Source: Deltaproteobacteria bacterium
GTDB lineage: Bacteria > Desulfobacterota > GWC2-55-46
Direction: 5' to 3'
Assembly (NCBI GenBank): GCA_015075075.1
Contig: JABTVA010000007.1
Span: 62,001 to 126,000 of the forward strand
DNA: 64,000 nt
Position 1 is the first letter of the stretch, and each line of letters opens with the position of its first letter. Of this stretch, positions 8,640 through 20,792 are shown piece after piece. Position numbers and translations under genes: made by a program. The notes below the pieces were generated by a model that saw only the letters and a list, made by a program, of their open reading frames with translations, searched no databases and was not told where the DNA came from.

Positions 8640-10136
8640 GACAAAGGTCATATAGGCCTCAGGGACAAAGACGAGGCCAACGCGCTCTCGGTATTCCTCT
8701 CCGGCATGGGCATGGAGACGGTCATCGCGCCTGACGGAGCGCGCGCCCTTGAACTCGCCATAGAGGAGGGCCCCTCGTTCATAGCCGTCGACGCCGCGCT
8801 CCCAGTCATAGGCGGCGAGCGTCTCTTCCATACGCTGAGGAAAAACCCGCACACCTCGCGGGTGCCGTTCCTTATCGTTTCCGATGCCGCGTCCGAGATA
8901 CGGGGCTTCAGGGCCGGGGTGGACATCTTCCTCAAGCGCCCGCTAAACTTCGAGGAGATGTACGCCAGGATGCGGCAGTCGCTCCTTACGGCCGGGAACG
9001 AGGCGTCAAAGGAGATAGAGGGCACCCTGAGCCACATGTCCCTCGCGGACCTCCTCCAGTTCCTGCACCTCAACAGGAAGGAAGGGGAGCTCAAGGTCAC
9101 CTCCGACGGAAGGACCGGGAGCGTATTCATAAAGGAAGGGGACATACTGAACGCGGCGCTGGAGGTAGCCGAGCGCGAAAAGGCGCTCTTCAGGATGTTC
9201 CACTGGACCGAGGGCAGGTTCGAGTTCATCCCCAAGCCGGTGGCCGCGCCAAAGAAGATAAAGGCCTCCACGGGCAGCCTCCTCATGGAGGGCATGAGGC
9301 AGGTCGACGAGTACCGCAGCAAAAAAGACCAGCTGCCGTCGCCCGATTCAGTGCTTAAGCTCAGTCCGGCGGCTGAGTCAGTGCCCAAGGGCCTGCAGCC
9401 CATAGTCTATGATGTAGTCCAGCTCGTAAAGGCGAACGCCAGGGTCAGGGACGTCGTCGAGCGCTCGTCCTTCCCTGATTACGAGGTATACCAGACGATC
9501 GCCGCCCTTGCGGCAAAGGGGATCCTATCCGAGAAGAAGGGCTCCGGGGCGGAGTCCAGGAAGGAGTTCCTCAGCGCCGACGAGGTATTGAGCATCCGGG
9601 AAAAGATCGCGGGCCCGTCGGGAGGCGCGGGGCACGGCAAGATACTCCTCATTTCCACGTCCGCGCACGTCGTCGCCGAATTCATAAGGGACTGCCGGGA
9701 CCTGCCGGGCTTCAGCCTGAACACGAAGTCGGCCTTCCCGGAGCTTTCGATGGTGAACCCGCTCGGAGAGGTAGGCTCGTTCAGGCTTAGCGGCGGCATC
9801 GACCTCTCGCTTTTTTCCGTGCCGACCGTCAAGAGTACCGGCCCGCTCTGGAGGGCCTTCTCCGGGAACCTCGTGGGTATTATCCTCCTCGCCGACGAGG
9901 AGGGGGCTCCGCAAATAAAGGAGCTCCTCGATGCGAAACGCGACATACTCCTTAAGAAACGGGCGCCTTCGGTGCACGTCGTAAGGGGCGTCCTTGACGA
10001 GGACGCTTGCAGGAAAGGGCTCGGGCTTTCGGACGCCGAGCCTCTTTACACGCTCGGCAAGGACGGGGCGGAAACGGCTGCCAGGGTCTTCCATTCGCTT
10101 TTCGGAAGCCTTTTAAGCGAAGAGAAAGCGGTATAG
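8632..10136 (+). CDS. response-regulator-like protein with DUF4388 and GTPase-like C-terminus, frameshifted at the start
   Basis: The intact frame runs from about 8655 to 10136. A GTG at 8632, overlapping the previous stop, opens MTKTKVI and would join after one missing base near 8653, giving a complete receiver domain of about 500 residues total with the rest. Order of domains: receiver (DKDEANALSVFLSGMGMET, FIAVDAALPVIGGE, VPFLIVSDA); DUF4388 (about 110-260, EGTLSHMSLADLLQFLHLNRKEG); and a C-terminal Ras/MglA-like fold beginning GHGKILLIS. DUF4388-GTPase proteins occur in gliding and polarity systems of delta-type bacteria. Without the frameshift call, the shortest credible start is ATG 8706. 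Confidence 0.7.
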
Positions 10137-10186
10137 AAAATGGCGCGGTACAAGGCAGCATAACCGAACAAGGAAAGGACCGTCAG

Positions 10187-10837
10187 ATGATAGACTTCCA
10201 CACGCATAGCATGCTGAGCGACGGTGCCCTCATCCCTTCCGAGCTGGTCCGGAGGGCGAGAGTCGTCGGCTATACAGCGATGGCCATAACCGACCATGTG
10301 GACGACTCCAATATCGAGGCGGTCCTAAAGCAGATCGCGAGGGTGGCCCGCCGGTTCAATTCAGGGAGCGGCTTCAGGCTCCTTCCCGGGGTTGAGCTTA
10401 CCCACATACCTCCTGCGCACATACCCGCGCTCGTAAAGAAGGCGAGGGCGCTCGGCGCGCTCATCGTAGTCGGCCACGGCGAAACGCTTGCCGAGCCTGT
10501 CGAGCCCGGCACGAACATGGCCTACATAAAGGCCGGGGTGGACGTACTGGCCCATCCCGGACTTCTTACGGAGGATGAGTGCAGGGCAGCGGTCAAAAAA
10601 TCCGTGCACATAGAGATAACCTGCAGGGCAGGGCACAGCATCTCGAACGGGCACGTTGCGGCGCTCGCCAAAAAGACAGGGGCCAGGATGCTAATAAACA
10701 CCGACGCACACGCGCCAGGCGACCTCGTAAGCGATGAAAGGGCCGGGAAGGTCGCGCTCGGGGCCGGGCTCGGCCTTAATGACTTCAGGAGAATACAGGA
10801 CAATGCGCGGGAACTCGTCAAAAAGAAGCTGGGCTGA
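10187..10837 (+). CDS. PHP-domain metal-dependent phosphoesterase
   Basis: A 216-residue single-domain PHP protein. Metal ligands are visible in order: DFHTHSMLSDG (HxH), ITDHVD, LPGVELTH, VGHGET, LAHPGL and NTDAHAPGD. The size and motifs fit histidinol-phosphatase-like small PHP enzymes, but the substrate cannot be told; there are no histidine-biosynthesis neighbours. I start at ATG 10187 because AGGAAAGGA lies just ahead; longer frames upstream overlap the previous gene. The 3' end overlaps the next gene by 35 bases, implying co-translation. Confidence 0.85.
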   Translation: MIDFHTHSMLSDGALIPSELVRRARVVGYTAMAITDHVDDSNIEAVLKQIARVARRFNSGSGFRLLPGVELTHIPPAHIPALVKKARALGALIVVGHGETLAEPVEPGTNMAYIKAGVDVLAHPGLLTEDECRAAVKKSVHIEITCRAGHSISNGHVAALAKKTGARMLINTDAHAPGDLVSDERAGKVALGAGLGLNDFRRIQDNARELVKKKLG

Positions 10838-12056
10838 AGCGGGAGCGTACCTGGCTGCAGCTTTCATCCTCGGCGGGTGCGCGGCAAAACCGCTCGCTGA
10901 CACGGCGCCCTGGAGCACACAGCTTTTCAGCGAGTCGAGGACAAACCTCTCTTCCGCCGAGGTAAGCCTCCCGCTCGCGGTCTCCTGGGAGAAAGACATT
11001 TCCGATTTCAGGCTACTCCGGCCATTCCCGAAGGAGCAGCTCTCGGCTCCCGCGCTCCACGGCGGCCTTCTGTACGTCGGCTCCACAAACGACAGGTTCT
11101 ACGCCGTGGACCTCTCTACCGGCAGGGTGAAATGGCGGTACCACGCAAGGCAGCCCGTCGAGGCCTCGCCTGCCGTGACCGGCGAGATGGTCTGCTTCGG
11201 CTCGGCTGACGGGGTTATGCGCTGCCTCGACCACTCCGGCAAGGTCCTGTGGGAGTACCAGGCGCGCTCGGAGATCCTCTCTTCGCCTGTCGTAAGCGGC
11301 GGAAGGCTCTTTTTCAATTCGCAGGACGACCGCGTGCACGCGCTCAACGCCGGGACAGGCAAACGCGAATGGACTTACAGCAGGGCGACTTACACCGTAG
11401 TGAGCCCCAGGATATACGGCTCTCCCGCGTACTCCCGGGCATACTCCCAGGAAAACTCCGATGGCGGAGCCCTCTTCTTCCTTTTCTCGGACGGGTATTT
11501 AGTATCGCTCGACGCCGGGACGGGCAATGAGGCCTGGTCAAGGCAGGTGATCAAGGGCTTCGACAAGGCCGGGAAATGGAGGAGGTCGCCGCTTTACCAG
11601 GACGGCACGGTATTCGTAATAGACGGTAACGAGGCCGTACAGGCCCTGGATGCCGCCACCGGCGAGGTGAAGGGGGTATACAGCATCATCAAGGCGCGGG
11701 ATTTCATCGTGCCTGATAAAAAGAGCATAGTCCTTGTCGGGGAGACCGACATCGTGGCCCTCGACAGGCTTTCCGGGGCGATATTATGGAAAAAGAAGCT
11801 TTCGACCGGCGCCGCATCGAGCGTCTTCGCGTCCGGAGGGGAGCTATTCGTGCTTTCGAGTTTCAAGAAGGCCTTCCTGGGGCTCGGCTTCCTTTCCAGG
11901 GACAAGGGACACATAGAGGCCATAAGCCTCAGGGACGGCTCGACCTCATGGACTGCCACGCTCGGTTCGGATATTTCCGCAAACGCCTCCTCCGCATACT
12001 CAAGGGTCGCCCTCCTCACAAACAAGGGAAAACTTACCGTATTCGAACCCAAGTAG
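10803..12056 (+). CDS. PQQ-type beta-propeller lipoprotein (BamB-like)
   Basis: About 417 residues. A lipoprotein signal (AGAYLAAAFILGGC, acylated Cys in GGCAAK) is followed by a series of PQQ-like propeller blades, each ending in W or a W-like residue: DLSTGRVKWRYHAR, DHSGKVLWEYQAR, NAGTGKREWTYSR, DAGTGNEAWSRQV and LRDGSTSWTATL. The architecture is that of BamB, the outer-membrane assembly lipoprotein, but free-standing PQQ propellers are common and no bam genes are nearby, so the role stays open. ATG 10803 lies inside the end of the PHP gene with a weak AGGA site. Confidence 0.75.
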   Translation: MRGNSSKRSWAEAGAYLAAAFILGGCAAKPLADTAPWSTQLFSESRTNLSSAEVSLPLAVSWEKDISDFRLLRPFPKEQLSAPALHGGLLYVGSTNDRFYAVDLSTGRVKWRYHARQPVEASPAVTGEMVCFGSADGVMRCLDHSGKVLWEYQARSEILSSPVVSGGRLFFNSQDDRVHALNAGTGKREWTYSRATYTVVSPRIYGSPAYSRAYSQENSDGGALFFLFSDGYLVSLDAGTGNEAWSRQVIKGFDKAGKWRRSPLYQDGTVFVIDGNEAVQALDAATGEVKGVYSIIKARDFIVPDKKSIVLVGETDIVALDRLSGAILWKKKLSTGAASSVFASGGELFVLSSFKKAFLGLGFLSRDKGHIEAISLRDGSTSWTATLGSDISANASSAYSRVALLTNKGKLTVFEPK

Positions 12057-12063
12057 GGATGGA

Positions 12064-14276
12064 ATGGACAATAAACTCAACGTTGCCTTCCTCTGGCACA
12101 TGCACCAGCCTTTATACAAAGACCCGCTGACCGGCGAGTACACGCTCCCGTGGGTCCTCTTCCACGCCACGAAGGACTATTACGACATGGCGGCGATACT
12201 GGAGGAGTTCCCTGACGTGCACCAGACCTTCAACCTGGTGCCGTGCCTCATAGAGCAGATAAACGAGTACGCCTCCGGGAAGGCAAGGGACAAGTACGGG
12301 CGGCTGAGCGGAAAAAAGGCGGAGGAGCTCGGGGCCGAGGAAAAGGTCTTCATGCTCCAGTTCTTTTTCCAGGCGAACTGGGAGCACATGATACGGCCGC
12401 TCCCGAGGTTCTGGGAGCTGTTGCGGAAAAGGGGCATATCGAACGACAGGGACGAGGTCGTCCATTCCCTCAGGTACTTCAGCGACCAGGACTTCCTCGA
12501 CCTCCAGGTGCTCTATAACCTCGTCTGGATAGACCCTTCGATAAGGGAAAAGGACCAGTTCCTCAGCGCCCTTTATTCGAAGGGAGGAGGCTATACCGAA
12601 GAGGAAAAGGCGGCCCTACTAAGGAAGCAGACGGAGATCGCGGGCACGGTCATACCCAAGTACGCGGAGCTCAAGGCGAAGGGCATAATAGAGGTCTCCA
12701 CCTCCCCGTATTACCACCCCATATTGCCGCTCCTTTGCGATAGCGAGGCGGCAAGGGAAGCCATGCCGGGAGCGACCCTCCCCAAGGCCCGCTTCCGGCA
12801 CCCCGAGGACGCTCGGGAGCAGGTGAGGAGGGGCCTTAAGCTCTTTAAAGACACCTTCGGCGCGATGCCCAGGGGCATGTGGCCCTCGGAGGGCTCGGTA
12901 AGCATGGACATCCTGCCTATCGTTGCATCCGAAGGTGTTGAGTGGCTCGCGACCGACGAGGAGATACTCTCCAATACGCTCAGGCGCCCGATAAGGCGCG
13001 ACCACATGGGCAACTGCTACGACACTTTCCTCTACAAGCCATACGAGATAGAGTCGGACGGGGGAAAGACCGTTCTTTTTTTCAGGGACCATGTCCTATC
13101 GGACCTTATAGGCTTCGACTACTCCAAAATGGATGCCGAGCACGCGGCCTCGGACATGATAACAAGGCTTACCCGCATACACGGGATGCTCGAAAATCCG
13201 GGCGAGCACGTAGTCCCCATAATACTCGACGGCGAGAACGCGTGAGCACTTCAGGAACGACGGCAGGATTTCCTGAAGGCCCTGTATTCAGGGCTTTCAA
13301 ACCACCAGCCTTGAGGTGCGTTACCATAAGCGAGTTCCTGGACATGAAGACCAAAAGGGAACGGCTCGATTGGCTCTTCCCCGGCTCGTGGATAAACCAC
13401 AATTTCAAGATATGGATAGGCCACGTCGAGGACAACACGGCCTGGGACTACATATCCGAGGCGCGGGACGCGCTCGTGAAATACGAGGAGGCCCTCGGCA
13501 GGACCCCCGGGGAGAGGCGCATGAAGGAGAACCTCAGCGAGGCGTGGGAGGAGGTCTACGCCGCGGAGGGGAGCGACTGGTTCTGGTGGTACGGCGAGGA
13601 GCATTCCTCGATGAGCGACGAGGATTTCGACGCCCTTTTCAGGCGGCGCATAAAGAGGATCTACCAGCTTATCGGGCAGGAGCCGCCGGAGTACCTGGAG
13701 ATGCCCATCTCATCGGAGGTGAAGGGCTACAGGCCGCCTTCCGAGCCGAGGGCCCTCATCTCCCCAAATGTGGACGGCATCATAACCGACTACTTCGAAT
13801 GGCTCTCGTGCGGCAAGCTCGAACGGACCTATTTCGGGAGCGCGATGCACAAGGAGCTGCAGGGCGGGCTCATCGACTCGATATCCTACGGCTTTTCAAG
13901 GGAGTCGCTTTTCTTCCGTTTCGATTACATCGAGGAGCTTGGGCGTTTCGATGGCCCGTGGAGCTTCACGATTACCTTCATCCAGCCCAGGCAGGTAAAA
14001 GCCGCGGCAAAGATAGAGGGAAAGAGCTCGGACGGGACGATATCTGTCAGGTACGGCGACAAGTGGGGGGACGATACGCCACTTCGCATGGCAGCGGACG
14101 CCGTCGTTGAAGTCGAAATACCGCTCTCGCTACTCGACGCAAGGAAGGGCGACGAGCTTAAGCTCTATATCAACATAAACGCCCACGAGAGGGGTGTGGA
14201 GCGCTGGCCCGTAAAAGGCTATCTCATATTCACCGTGCCGCCGGAGGACTTCGAGCAGCAGGACTGGATAGTTTGA
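12064..14276 (+). CDS. glycoside hydrolase family 57 protein, frameshifted
   Basis: Two frames join into one protein of about 735 residues. The first (12064-13245) has the GH57 start VAFLWHMHQPLYKD, the nucleophile region GMWPSEGSVS with Glu, and breaks inside the acid/base motif ILDGENA(WEHF). The second (from about 13315) continues SEFLDMKTKRERLDWLFPGSW, then the DWFWWYGEEH motif and a beta-rich C-terminal domain. Sense is restored by adding two bases near 13243 and one each near 13268 and 13311, all beside G residues. GH57 enzymes are alpha-amylases, branching enzymes or amylopullulanases acting on alpha-glucans; this long form resembles the alpha-amylase/alpha-mannosidase group. The ATG lies seven bases after the previous stop. 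Confidence 0.8.
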
Positions 14277-14329
14277 CGCTCGCAGGCTGAATCTACTCGT
14301 TTCAAGCTCAAATCGACTCGGACCGAACG

Positions 14330-16904
14330 ATGACCAAAAGCGCAACTACCCCGGCCATGCGCCAGTACCTGGAGATAAAGGCTCTGCACCCCGACTCCGT
14401 CCTCTTCTTCAGGATGGGGGACTTCTACGAGATGTTTTTCGAGGACGCGAAACTCGCCTCGTCCATCCTCGGGATAGCCCTTACCTCACGCGACCGCGAC
14501 CGCGAGATACCCATGTGCGGGGTCCCATACCATGCTGCAGCCAGCTATATAGCAAGGCTCGTCCGCGAAGGGCACAAGGTCGCCGTCTGCGAGCAGACGA
14601 CCGACCCCGCGGAATCGAAAGGCATCGTCGAGAGGGCGGTGACCCGCGTGATAACGCCGGGCATAGCGCTCGACGACGAGCTCCTCGACCCAAAGGCCAA
14701 TAACTTCATAGCCGCGGCGTACGCGGACGGGAAGGCCTCGGGGTTCGCGTACATGGACGTATCCACGGGCGAGTTCAGGCTCACCACCATCTCCGGAGCG
14801 CATCCGCTCATCGAGGAGATACGGCGCTTAAGGCCCCTTGAGCTCGTCGTCCCAGAGGGCTCCCGGGAGGCGTTTGCCTTCCCTGATTCGCCGGTAAAGA
14901 AGGTGACTGCAATCGAGGCCCGGAGGTTCTCCCTCAGTGACGCCGAGGCCCGCCTGAACGCGCACTTCGGGACCGCCACCCTCGACGGCTTCGGCTGCGC
15001 GAATATGCCCCAGGCGGTAATGGCCGCCGGGGTGCTCCTCGAATACATACGCTCGAGCCAGAAGGCGGAGCTAAGGCACGCGAGAAGGCCCGAACCCTAT
15101 TTTACCGACGACTTCCTCGTCCTCGACTCGTCCACCAGGCGGAACCTTGAGATAACCCGGAACATGAAGAGCGGAGGCCGCGAGGCTACGCTCCTTTCCG
15201 TACTCGACAATACCAAAACCGCAATGGGAGGAAGGAGGCTCAAGAGCTGGCTCCTACACCCGCTCAAGGACGCGGGCGCGATCAGGAGGCGGCTGGACGC
15301 CGTCGAAGAACTTATCCGGAACCGCGAGGTCCGGTCAGCCCTCAGTGAGTCCCTTTCCCGCGTCCACGACCTTGAGAGGCTCACTGCGCGGCTATCCCTC
15401 GGGGCCGCAGGGCCGCGGGACCTCGCATCCTTAAGGGAGTCCCTGAGGACCATACCTGAAATCAACGATTCGCTCAGGCCTTTCTCCTCCTCACTCCTTA
15501 AGGAACTCTCCCTCGACGAGGTAGCCGGGGCCGCGGAGGCGATAGGGCGGGCAATTTCCGAAAACCCTCCTCACTCCGTCAAGGACGGCGGGGTCATCCG
15601 CGAAGGGTATTCCGCTGAACTCGACGAGCTCCGCAGAATCGGCTCCGGCGGCAAGGACTGGATAGCGTCGCTCGAAGCAAAGGAGAGGGCGAGGACAGGC
15701 ATAGGCTCGCTCAAGATAGGCTATAACAGGGTCTTCGGCTACTATATTGAGGTTACAAGGACCAACCTTTCGAGCGTCCCCGCCGACTATATCCGGAAGC
15801 AGACGCTCGTGAACGCCGAGAGGTTCATTACCCCGGAATTGAAGGAATGGGAGGAGAAGATCCTTACCGCGGAGGAGAGGGCGCTAAAGCTCGAAGCGGC
15901 CCTCTTCGCCTCGCTCGCCGAGGAGCTCAAGGATTATATCGAAAGGGTGCTTGCGACCGCGGATTCGGTCGCGACACTCGACTGCCTTTCCTCCCTGGCC
16001 GAGGCTTCCGGGCGGCAGGGGTATTCAAGACCCGAGATAAACGAAGGCTACGCTGTCAGGATAGAAGGCGGCAGGCATCCGGTCGTGGAGGCAGGCTCCG
16101 ATGATTTCGTCTCGAACGACCTCAAGCTCACCGAGGACGAGCGGGTCATTATCCTGACCGGCCCGAACATGGCCGGCAAGTCGACCTACCTGAGGCAGAA
16201 CGCCCTTATAATCCTCATGGCCCAGGCGGGTTCCTTTGTCCCGGCTGCGCAGGCCTCCATCGGGGTCGTCGACAGGATATTCACACGGGTCGGGGCGTCC
16301 GACGACCTCTCGCGGGGCCAGTCGACCTTCATGGTCGAGATGAGCGAGACCGCGAACATACTCAACAACGCGACCCCGAGGAGTTTTATAGTGCTTGACG
16401 AGATAGGGCGCGGGACCTCCACATTTGACGGGCTCTCCATAGCGTGGGCCGTGGTCGAGCACATACACGACAACCCTTCCCTCGGCGCAAAGACGCTTTT
16501 CGCCACGCATTACCACGAACTCACCGAGCTTTCCTTGACAAAGGAAAGGGTCAAAAATTATAATATGGCGGTCAAGGAGTGGAACGAAAAGATAATCTTT
16601 CTCCGGAAGGTCCTTCCCGGCGGCGCAAACCGGAGCTACGGCATACAGGTGGCGAGGCTCGCCGGAGTCCCTGACGAGGTCATATCAAGGGCCAGGAGAT
16701 ACTCAGAACCTTGAGACCGGAGAACTTACCGAATCAGGCATGCCGGATCGCGGCCCGCGGGGACAGGCCCGACGCACGGGGCAGATGAGCCTCCTGGGTG
16801 AGAGGGACGAGCTCAGGGAAGCGCTCCGCGGCATTGACGTCGAGACGATGACCCCCATCGAGGCCATTACCGCTCTCCATAAACTGAAGGAGATGCTTGA
16901 TTGA
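14330..16904 (+). CDS. mutS: DNA mismatch repair protein MutS, frameshifted near the C-terminus
   Basis: The main frame gives 794 residues and stops early at 16714, but the adjacent frame continues ENLETGELTESG and MSLLGERDELREALRG to TGA 16902-16904, giving about 858 residues, normal for MutS. Two missing G residues (near 16696 and 16705) explain the break. Visible motifs: DSVLFFRMGDFYEMFFEDA (mismatch-binding Phe-x-Glu), Walker A TGPNMAGKST, the signature GRGTSTFDGLSIAWA and FATHYHELTEL. The last portion is the dimerisation/clamp-proximal tail. The TGA overlaps the TTG start of the amidase gene. Confidence 0.93.
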
Positions 16905-18136
16905 AAAGCCCCGCAGCCAGGCCGGCCCTTTTCTTCCTGCTCGCGCTGGCCCTGCTCCTCATATCGGCCGGGAAGTCTCCTGCCGCGCCAAAGGCCGCCG
17001 TTACCGACATCCGCCACTGGTCCAACCCCACGTACACCAGGGTCGTCATAAACGTAAGCGGCAAGGCCTCGTTCACGCACCGGCTCCTCCGTAAGGACCC
17101 CTCCATAAGCGTCGAATGGAGGCGGCTCTACGTCGACATATCGGGAGCCATGCTTTCGCCGGAGCTCGCCCGCTCCATACCGATAAACGACGGTCTCCTC
17201 AAGGCCGCAAGGGCCGGCCAGTACGACACCGACACGGTCCGCGTGGTCCTCGACATAGAGTCCATCCAGGACTTCAAGATATTCTACCTTACCGACCCTT
17301 ACAGGATAGTTATCGACGTTACAGGCGATAAGCCCGCCGGAAGGGACGAGGTCATAAGACAGGCCAGGGACCGGACCGGGAAGGCAGCTCCCGAGATACG
17401 GCAGGACCCGAGGGGCCTGCCGCTTTCGGACCCCAGCCTTACGCAGCAGCTCGGATTGAAGGTAAGGAAGATAGTCATCGACCCGGGCCACGGCGGCAAG
17501 GACCCCGGGGCCGTCGGCAGGACCGGCCTCAAGGAGAAGGACATAAACCTCAAGCTCGGGCTCATGCTCAGGGAAAAGCTCGAGCGCGAGGCCGGCGCGA
17601 CGGTCGTCATGACCAGGGACAGGGACGTGTTCGTCCCCCTCGAGGAAAGGACGGCCATAGCCAACAGGGAGGAGGCCGACCTCTTCATATCCATCCACAC
17701 GAACGCAGCCCCGAGGAGGACGGCCTCGGGCATCGAGACGTACATCCTCGGCATATCGAACGACGAGGAGGCAAAGAGGGTGGCCGCGCGGGAGAACGCG
17801 ACCTCGACGAGGTCGGTGAGCGACCTTGAGTTCATACTGAACGACCTCATAAAGACCGCGAAGACGAACGACTCTGCGCGGTTCGCCGGGGTCGTGCAGG
17901 ACAGCCTCGTCTCAAAACTCCGCGCGAGCTACAGGAACGTCAGGAGCAACGGGGTCAAGGGCGCGCCGTTCTACGTCCTCATAGGCACGAAGATGCCTGC
18001 GGTGCTCGTTGAGGTCTCGTTCATCAGCAACCCTCTCGAAGAGGAACGCCTTAAGGACCCGAAATACCTGAAAGAGGCCGTGGACGGCATAGCCGACGGG
18101 GTATTGAGCTATATGAACGGCCCGGGCGAGACCTGA
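16901..18136 (+). CDS. N-acetylmuramoyl-L-alanine amidase with AMIN domain (AmiC-type)
   Basis: A 411-residue periplasmic enzyme: signal peptide (RPALFFLLALALLLISAGKSPAA), AMIN domain at about 35-150 (VTDIRHWSNPTYTRVVINVSG), then Amidase_3 from about 195. Zinc ligands and catalytic Glu are present: IDPGHGGKDPGA, LEERTAIANREE, ISIHTNA and VLVEVSFISN. It cuts the amide bond between MurNAc and L-Ala to separate daughter cells; the AMIN domain targets it to the septum or to peptidoglycan. The start is TTG in a TTGA overlap with the mutS stop, so translation is coupled. Confidence 0.92.
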   Translation: MKSPAARPALFFLLALALLLISAGKSPAAPKAAVTDIRHWSNPTYTRVVINVSGKASFTHRLLRKDPSISVEWRRLYVDISGAMLSPELARSIPINDGLLKAARAGQYDTDTVRVVLDIESIQDFKIFYLTDPYRIVIDVTGDKPAGRDEVIRQARDRTGKAAPEIRQDPRGLPLSDPSLTQQLGLKVRKIVIDPGHGGKDPGAVGRTGLKEKDINLKLGLMLREKLEREAGATVVMTRDRDVFVPLEERTAIANREEADLFISIHTNAAPRRTASGIETYILGISNDEEAKRVAARENATSTRSVSDLEFILNDLIKTAKTNDSARFAGVVQDSLVSKLRASYRNVRSNGVKGAPFYVLIGTKMPAVLVEVSFISNPLEEERLKDPKYLKEAVDGIADGVLSYMNGPGET

Positions 18137-20792
18137 TGCCTATGCCGCACGGACTCATGCCGGATTCGCTCCTCAAGGCAGGCGGGCCTCTCGCCCCTGT
18201 AGCCAAGGAATACCTCTCGAAGCACGAGGAGGACGTCCGGAAATCGCACCTCTCGGGCGCTACCGGCCGCGATGTATGCCGCATTTACACCTCAGTGGTC
18301 GACGGCCTGTTAAAGGCCCTTTTCGCCCGGTACTCAGTCCGGCTCGGCCCGTCCGACAGGGCCGCCCTCGTCGCCCTGGGAGGCTACGGCAGGGGCGAGC
18401 TCAATATCCGCTCCGATATAGACCTCATGCTCGTCCACAAGGGGCGGCTCACGAAACCAGTTGAGGAGCTCACGCAGGAGATGCTCTATGTCCTCTGGGA
18501 CACGGGCCTTGACCTGGGCTTCGCGATCCGCTCGGTGCCGGAGTGCATCGCCCTTGCGAAGGACGACCTGAAGACCATGACCGCGCTCCTCGACCTGCGT
18601 TTTCTCACAGGTGACGGCGACCTGTTCGAATCCCTCCGGAAGAGCGTACGGAAGAACCTTTTCAACCGGGCCAGGTCCGCCTCGTTCATAAACGAGAAGC
18701 TCGAAGAGACCAGGCAGCGCCACGCCAGGTTCGGCGGCTCGGTATACATACTCGAACCCAACGTCAAGGAGGGGGAGGGGGGTCTTAGAGACCTCCATAC
18801 GGCCGTCTGGGCCCTGAAAGCCAGGCACGCCAGGGAGGTCGAGCCATTTTCGCTCGGGCTCCTGAGCGAGCGCGACAGGAAAGCGGCTCGAGGTCTCGCT
18901 CGATTTCGTCCTCTGGGTCAGGAACGAGCTCCATTTCCGACGGAGGAAGACCGACCAGCTCGTTCGACCACCCAGGAGAGGATAGCCAAGCTCCTCGGGT
19001 TCGAGCACTGATAAATGCCCTCGCGGTAGAGGCGTTCATGCAGCGCTATTACCGCCACGCATCCGACATAAGCCATTATTCAGGGCTAATGCTCTCCAGG
19101 GCGCTCCACAGAGAGAAGAAAACCCTGAAATGGCCGAGAAAGAAGGTCCGGATAGACAGGAACTTCTACGTCTCGGGCGGGCTTCTCTTCACCAGGTCGG
19201 AGGACACCATCCAGAGCGAGCCTCCGATGGCGCTCAAGGCCTTCGAATACGCGCAGGCGTTCGACGTGGAGCTCGACCAGTCGGCAAAGGACCAGGTCCT
19301 GGAGGGGCTGGTGGCCGCGGGCGAGGACTTCCGCACCTCGAAGGAGTCCTCGGCGTCGTTTTTCAAGATACTCCGGGGCAGGAACGTCCACAAGACGCTT
19401 AGCGAGATGCACCGCCTTAAGCTCCTCGACAGGTACATCCCCGAGTTCGAGGAAATAAGCTGCAGGGTGCAGCACGACCTCTATCACGTCTACACCGTCG
19501 ACGCCCATACGCTCTTTGCCGTGAGGGAAATAGAGAGGCTCCGGGGGCAGTATAAATCCGATTTCCCGCTCCTTTCGAACCTCTTCGAGGAGATGCCGAA
19601 CCCCGAGGTCCTTTACCTCGCCGTCCTCTTCCACGACATCGGGAAGGCGCACGGAAAGGGGCATGCCGAAAAGGGCGCGGCCATGATGCCAGAGATATGC
19701 AGGCGCCTGAACCTCGCCGAAGAGGACGCGAACCTCGTAAAGTTCCTCGTAAAACACCATCTCCTGCTCGCGAACACGGCCCAGTACAGGGACCTGCACG
19801 ACGAGAAGCTCATAATCGAGTTCGCCAGAAAAGTTGGCGACATCGAGAGGATGAACCTGCTCTATCTCCTTACCTTCGCCGACGTGCGCGCCGTGGGGCC
19901 GGACGTCTGGAGCCAGTGGAAGGGCGCCCTTTTCCAGGAGCTTTACTTCAAGGCGCTTACGGTCCTCGAGCGCGGCACGTTCGAGCCCGAGGAATCAGAG
20001 GCGAAGATCAGGAAGGTGAGGGAGAGGGTGGCGGCGCTGCTTGCGCCCGAAGGGCTCGGGAGCGCGGCTGTCGAGGATTTTTTCCAGCTCCTCCCGGCCA
20101 ATTACTTCCTGTCGACCAGCCCCGACTTCATCGCCGAGCACCTGAAGGTCCTGAGCGATTTCGGGAATAAGACCTATGCGATGAAGGTCAGGCAGGACAC
20201 CTTCAGGGAGTATACCGAGCTTGTCATCTGCAACCATGACGTCCACGGGCTCTTCTCGATGATAACCGGGGTCATGGCCGCGAACGGGGTGAACATACTC
20301 GGGGCGCAGATAAATACGCTACGGAACGGCATCGCGCTCGACATACTCCAGGTGACCGGCCCTTTGGGAGGCTTGATAACCGACGAGACAAGGCTTAAAA
20401 AAATCGATAGCGACCTTGCCGAGGTGCTCTCGGGCCGCGTGAAGGTTGAAACGCTTGTGAGGAAAAGGAAGCCGTCGATACTCGACAGCAGGGCACGGCC
20501 CAGGGTCAAGACGTCCGTCGAGATAGACAACGAGGTCTCGGAGGCCTACACCGTGCTGGACATACATACCCAGAACAGGATCGGCCTCCTCTACGACATC
20601 ACGAGCACCCTCTCGAAGCTCGGCCTCTACATATTCGTGGCCAAGATATCGACCAAGGGCGACCAGGCCGCGGACATCTTCTACGTGAAGGACATATTCG
20701 GGCAGAAGGTATTCTTCAAGGACCGCCTGAACGATATAGCCGATAAATTGTATAAGGTCCTTACCGAGCCTTCGGCGCCGGAGGCGAAATGA
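18136..20792 (+). CDS. glnD: PII uridylyltransferase / uridylyl-removing enzyme GlnD, frameshifted
   Basis: Two frames (18136-19011 and on to 20792) make one protein of about 885 residues. The N-terminal nucleotidyltransferase domain shows VALGGYGRGELNIRSDIDLM. The break falls in the linker, where alternative frames read LEVSLDFVLWVRNELHFRRR and then LINALAVEAFMQRYYRH; several indels lie between about 18890 and 19015. The HD domain follows with AVLFHDIGKAHGKGH, then two ACT domains (HDVHGLFSMITGVMAANGVN; HTQNRIGLLYDITSTLSKLG). GlnD modifies PII in response to glutamine. The ATG overlaps the amidase stop by one base, and the GlnD stop overlaps the xerD start by four. Confidence 0.88.
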
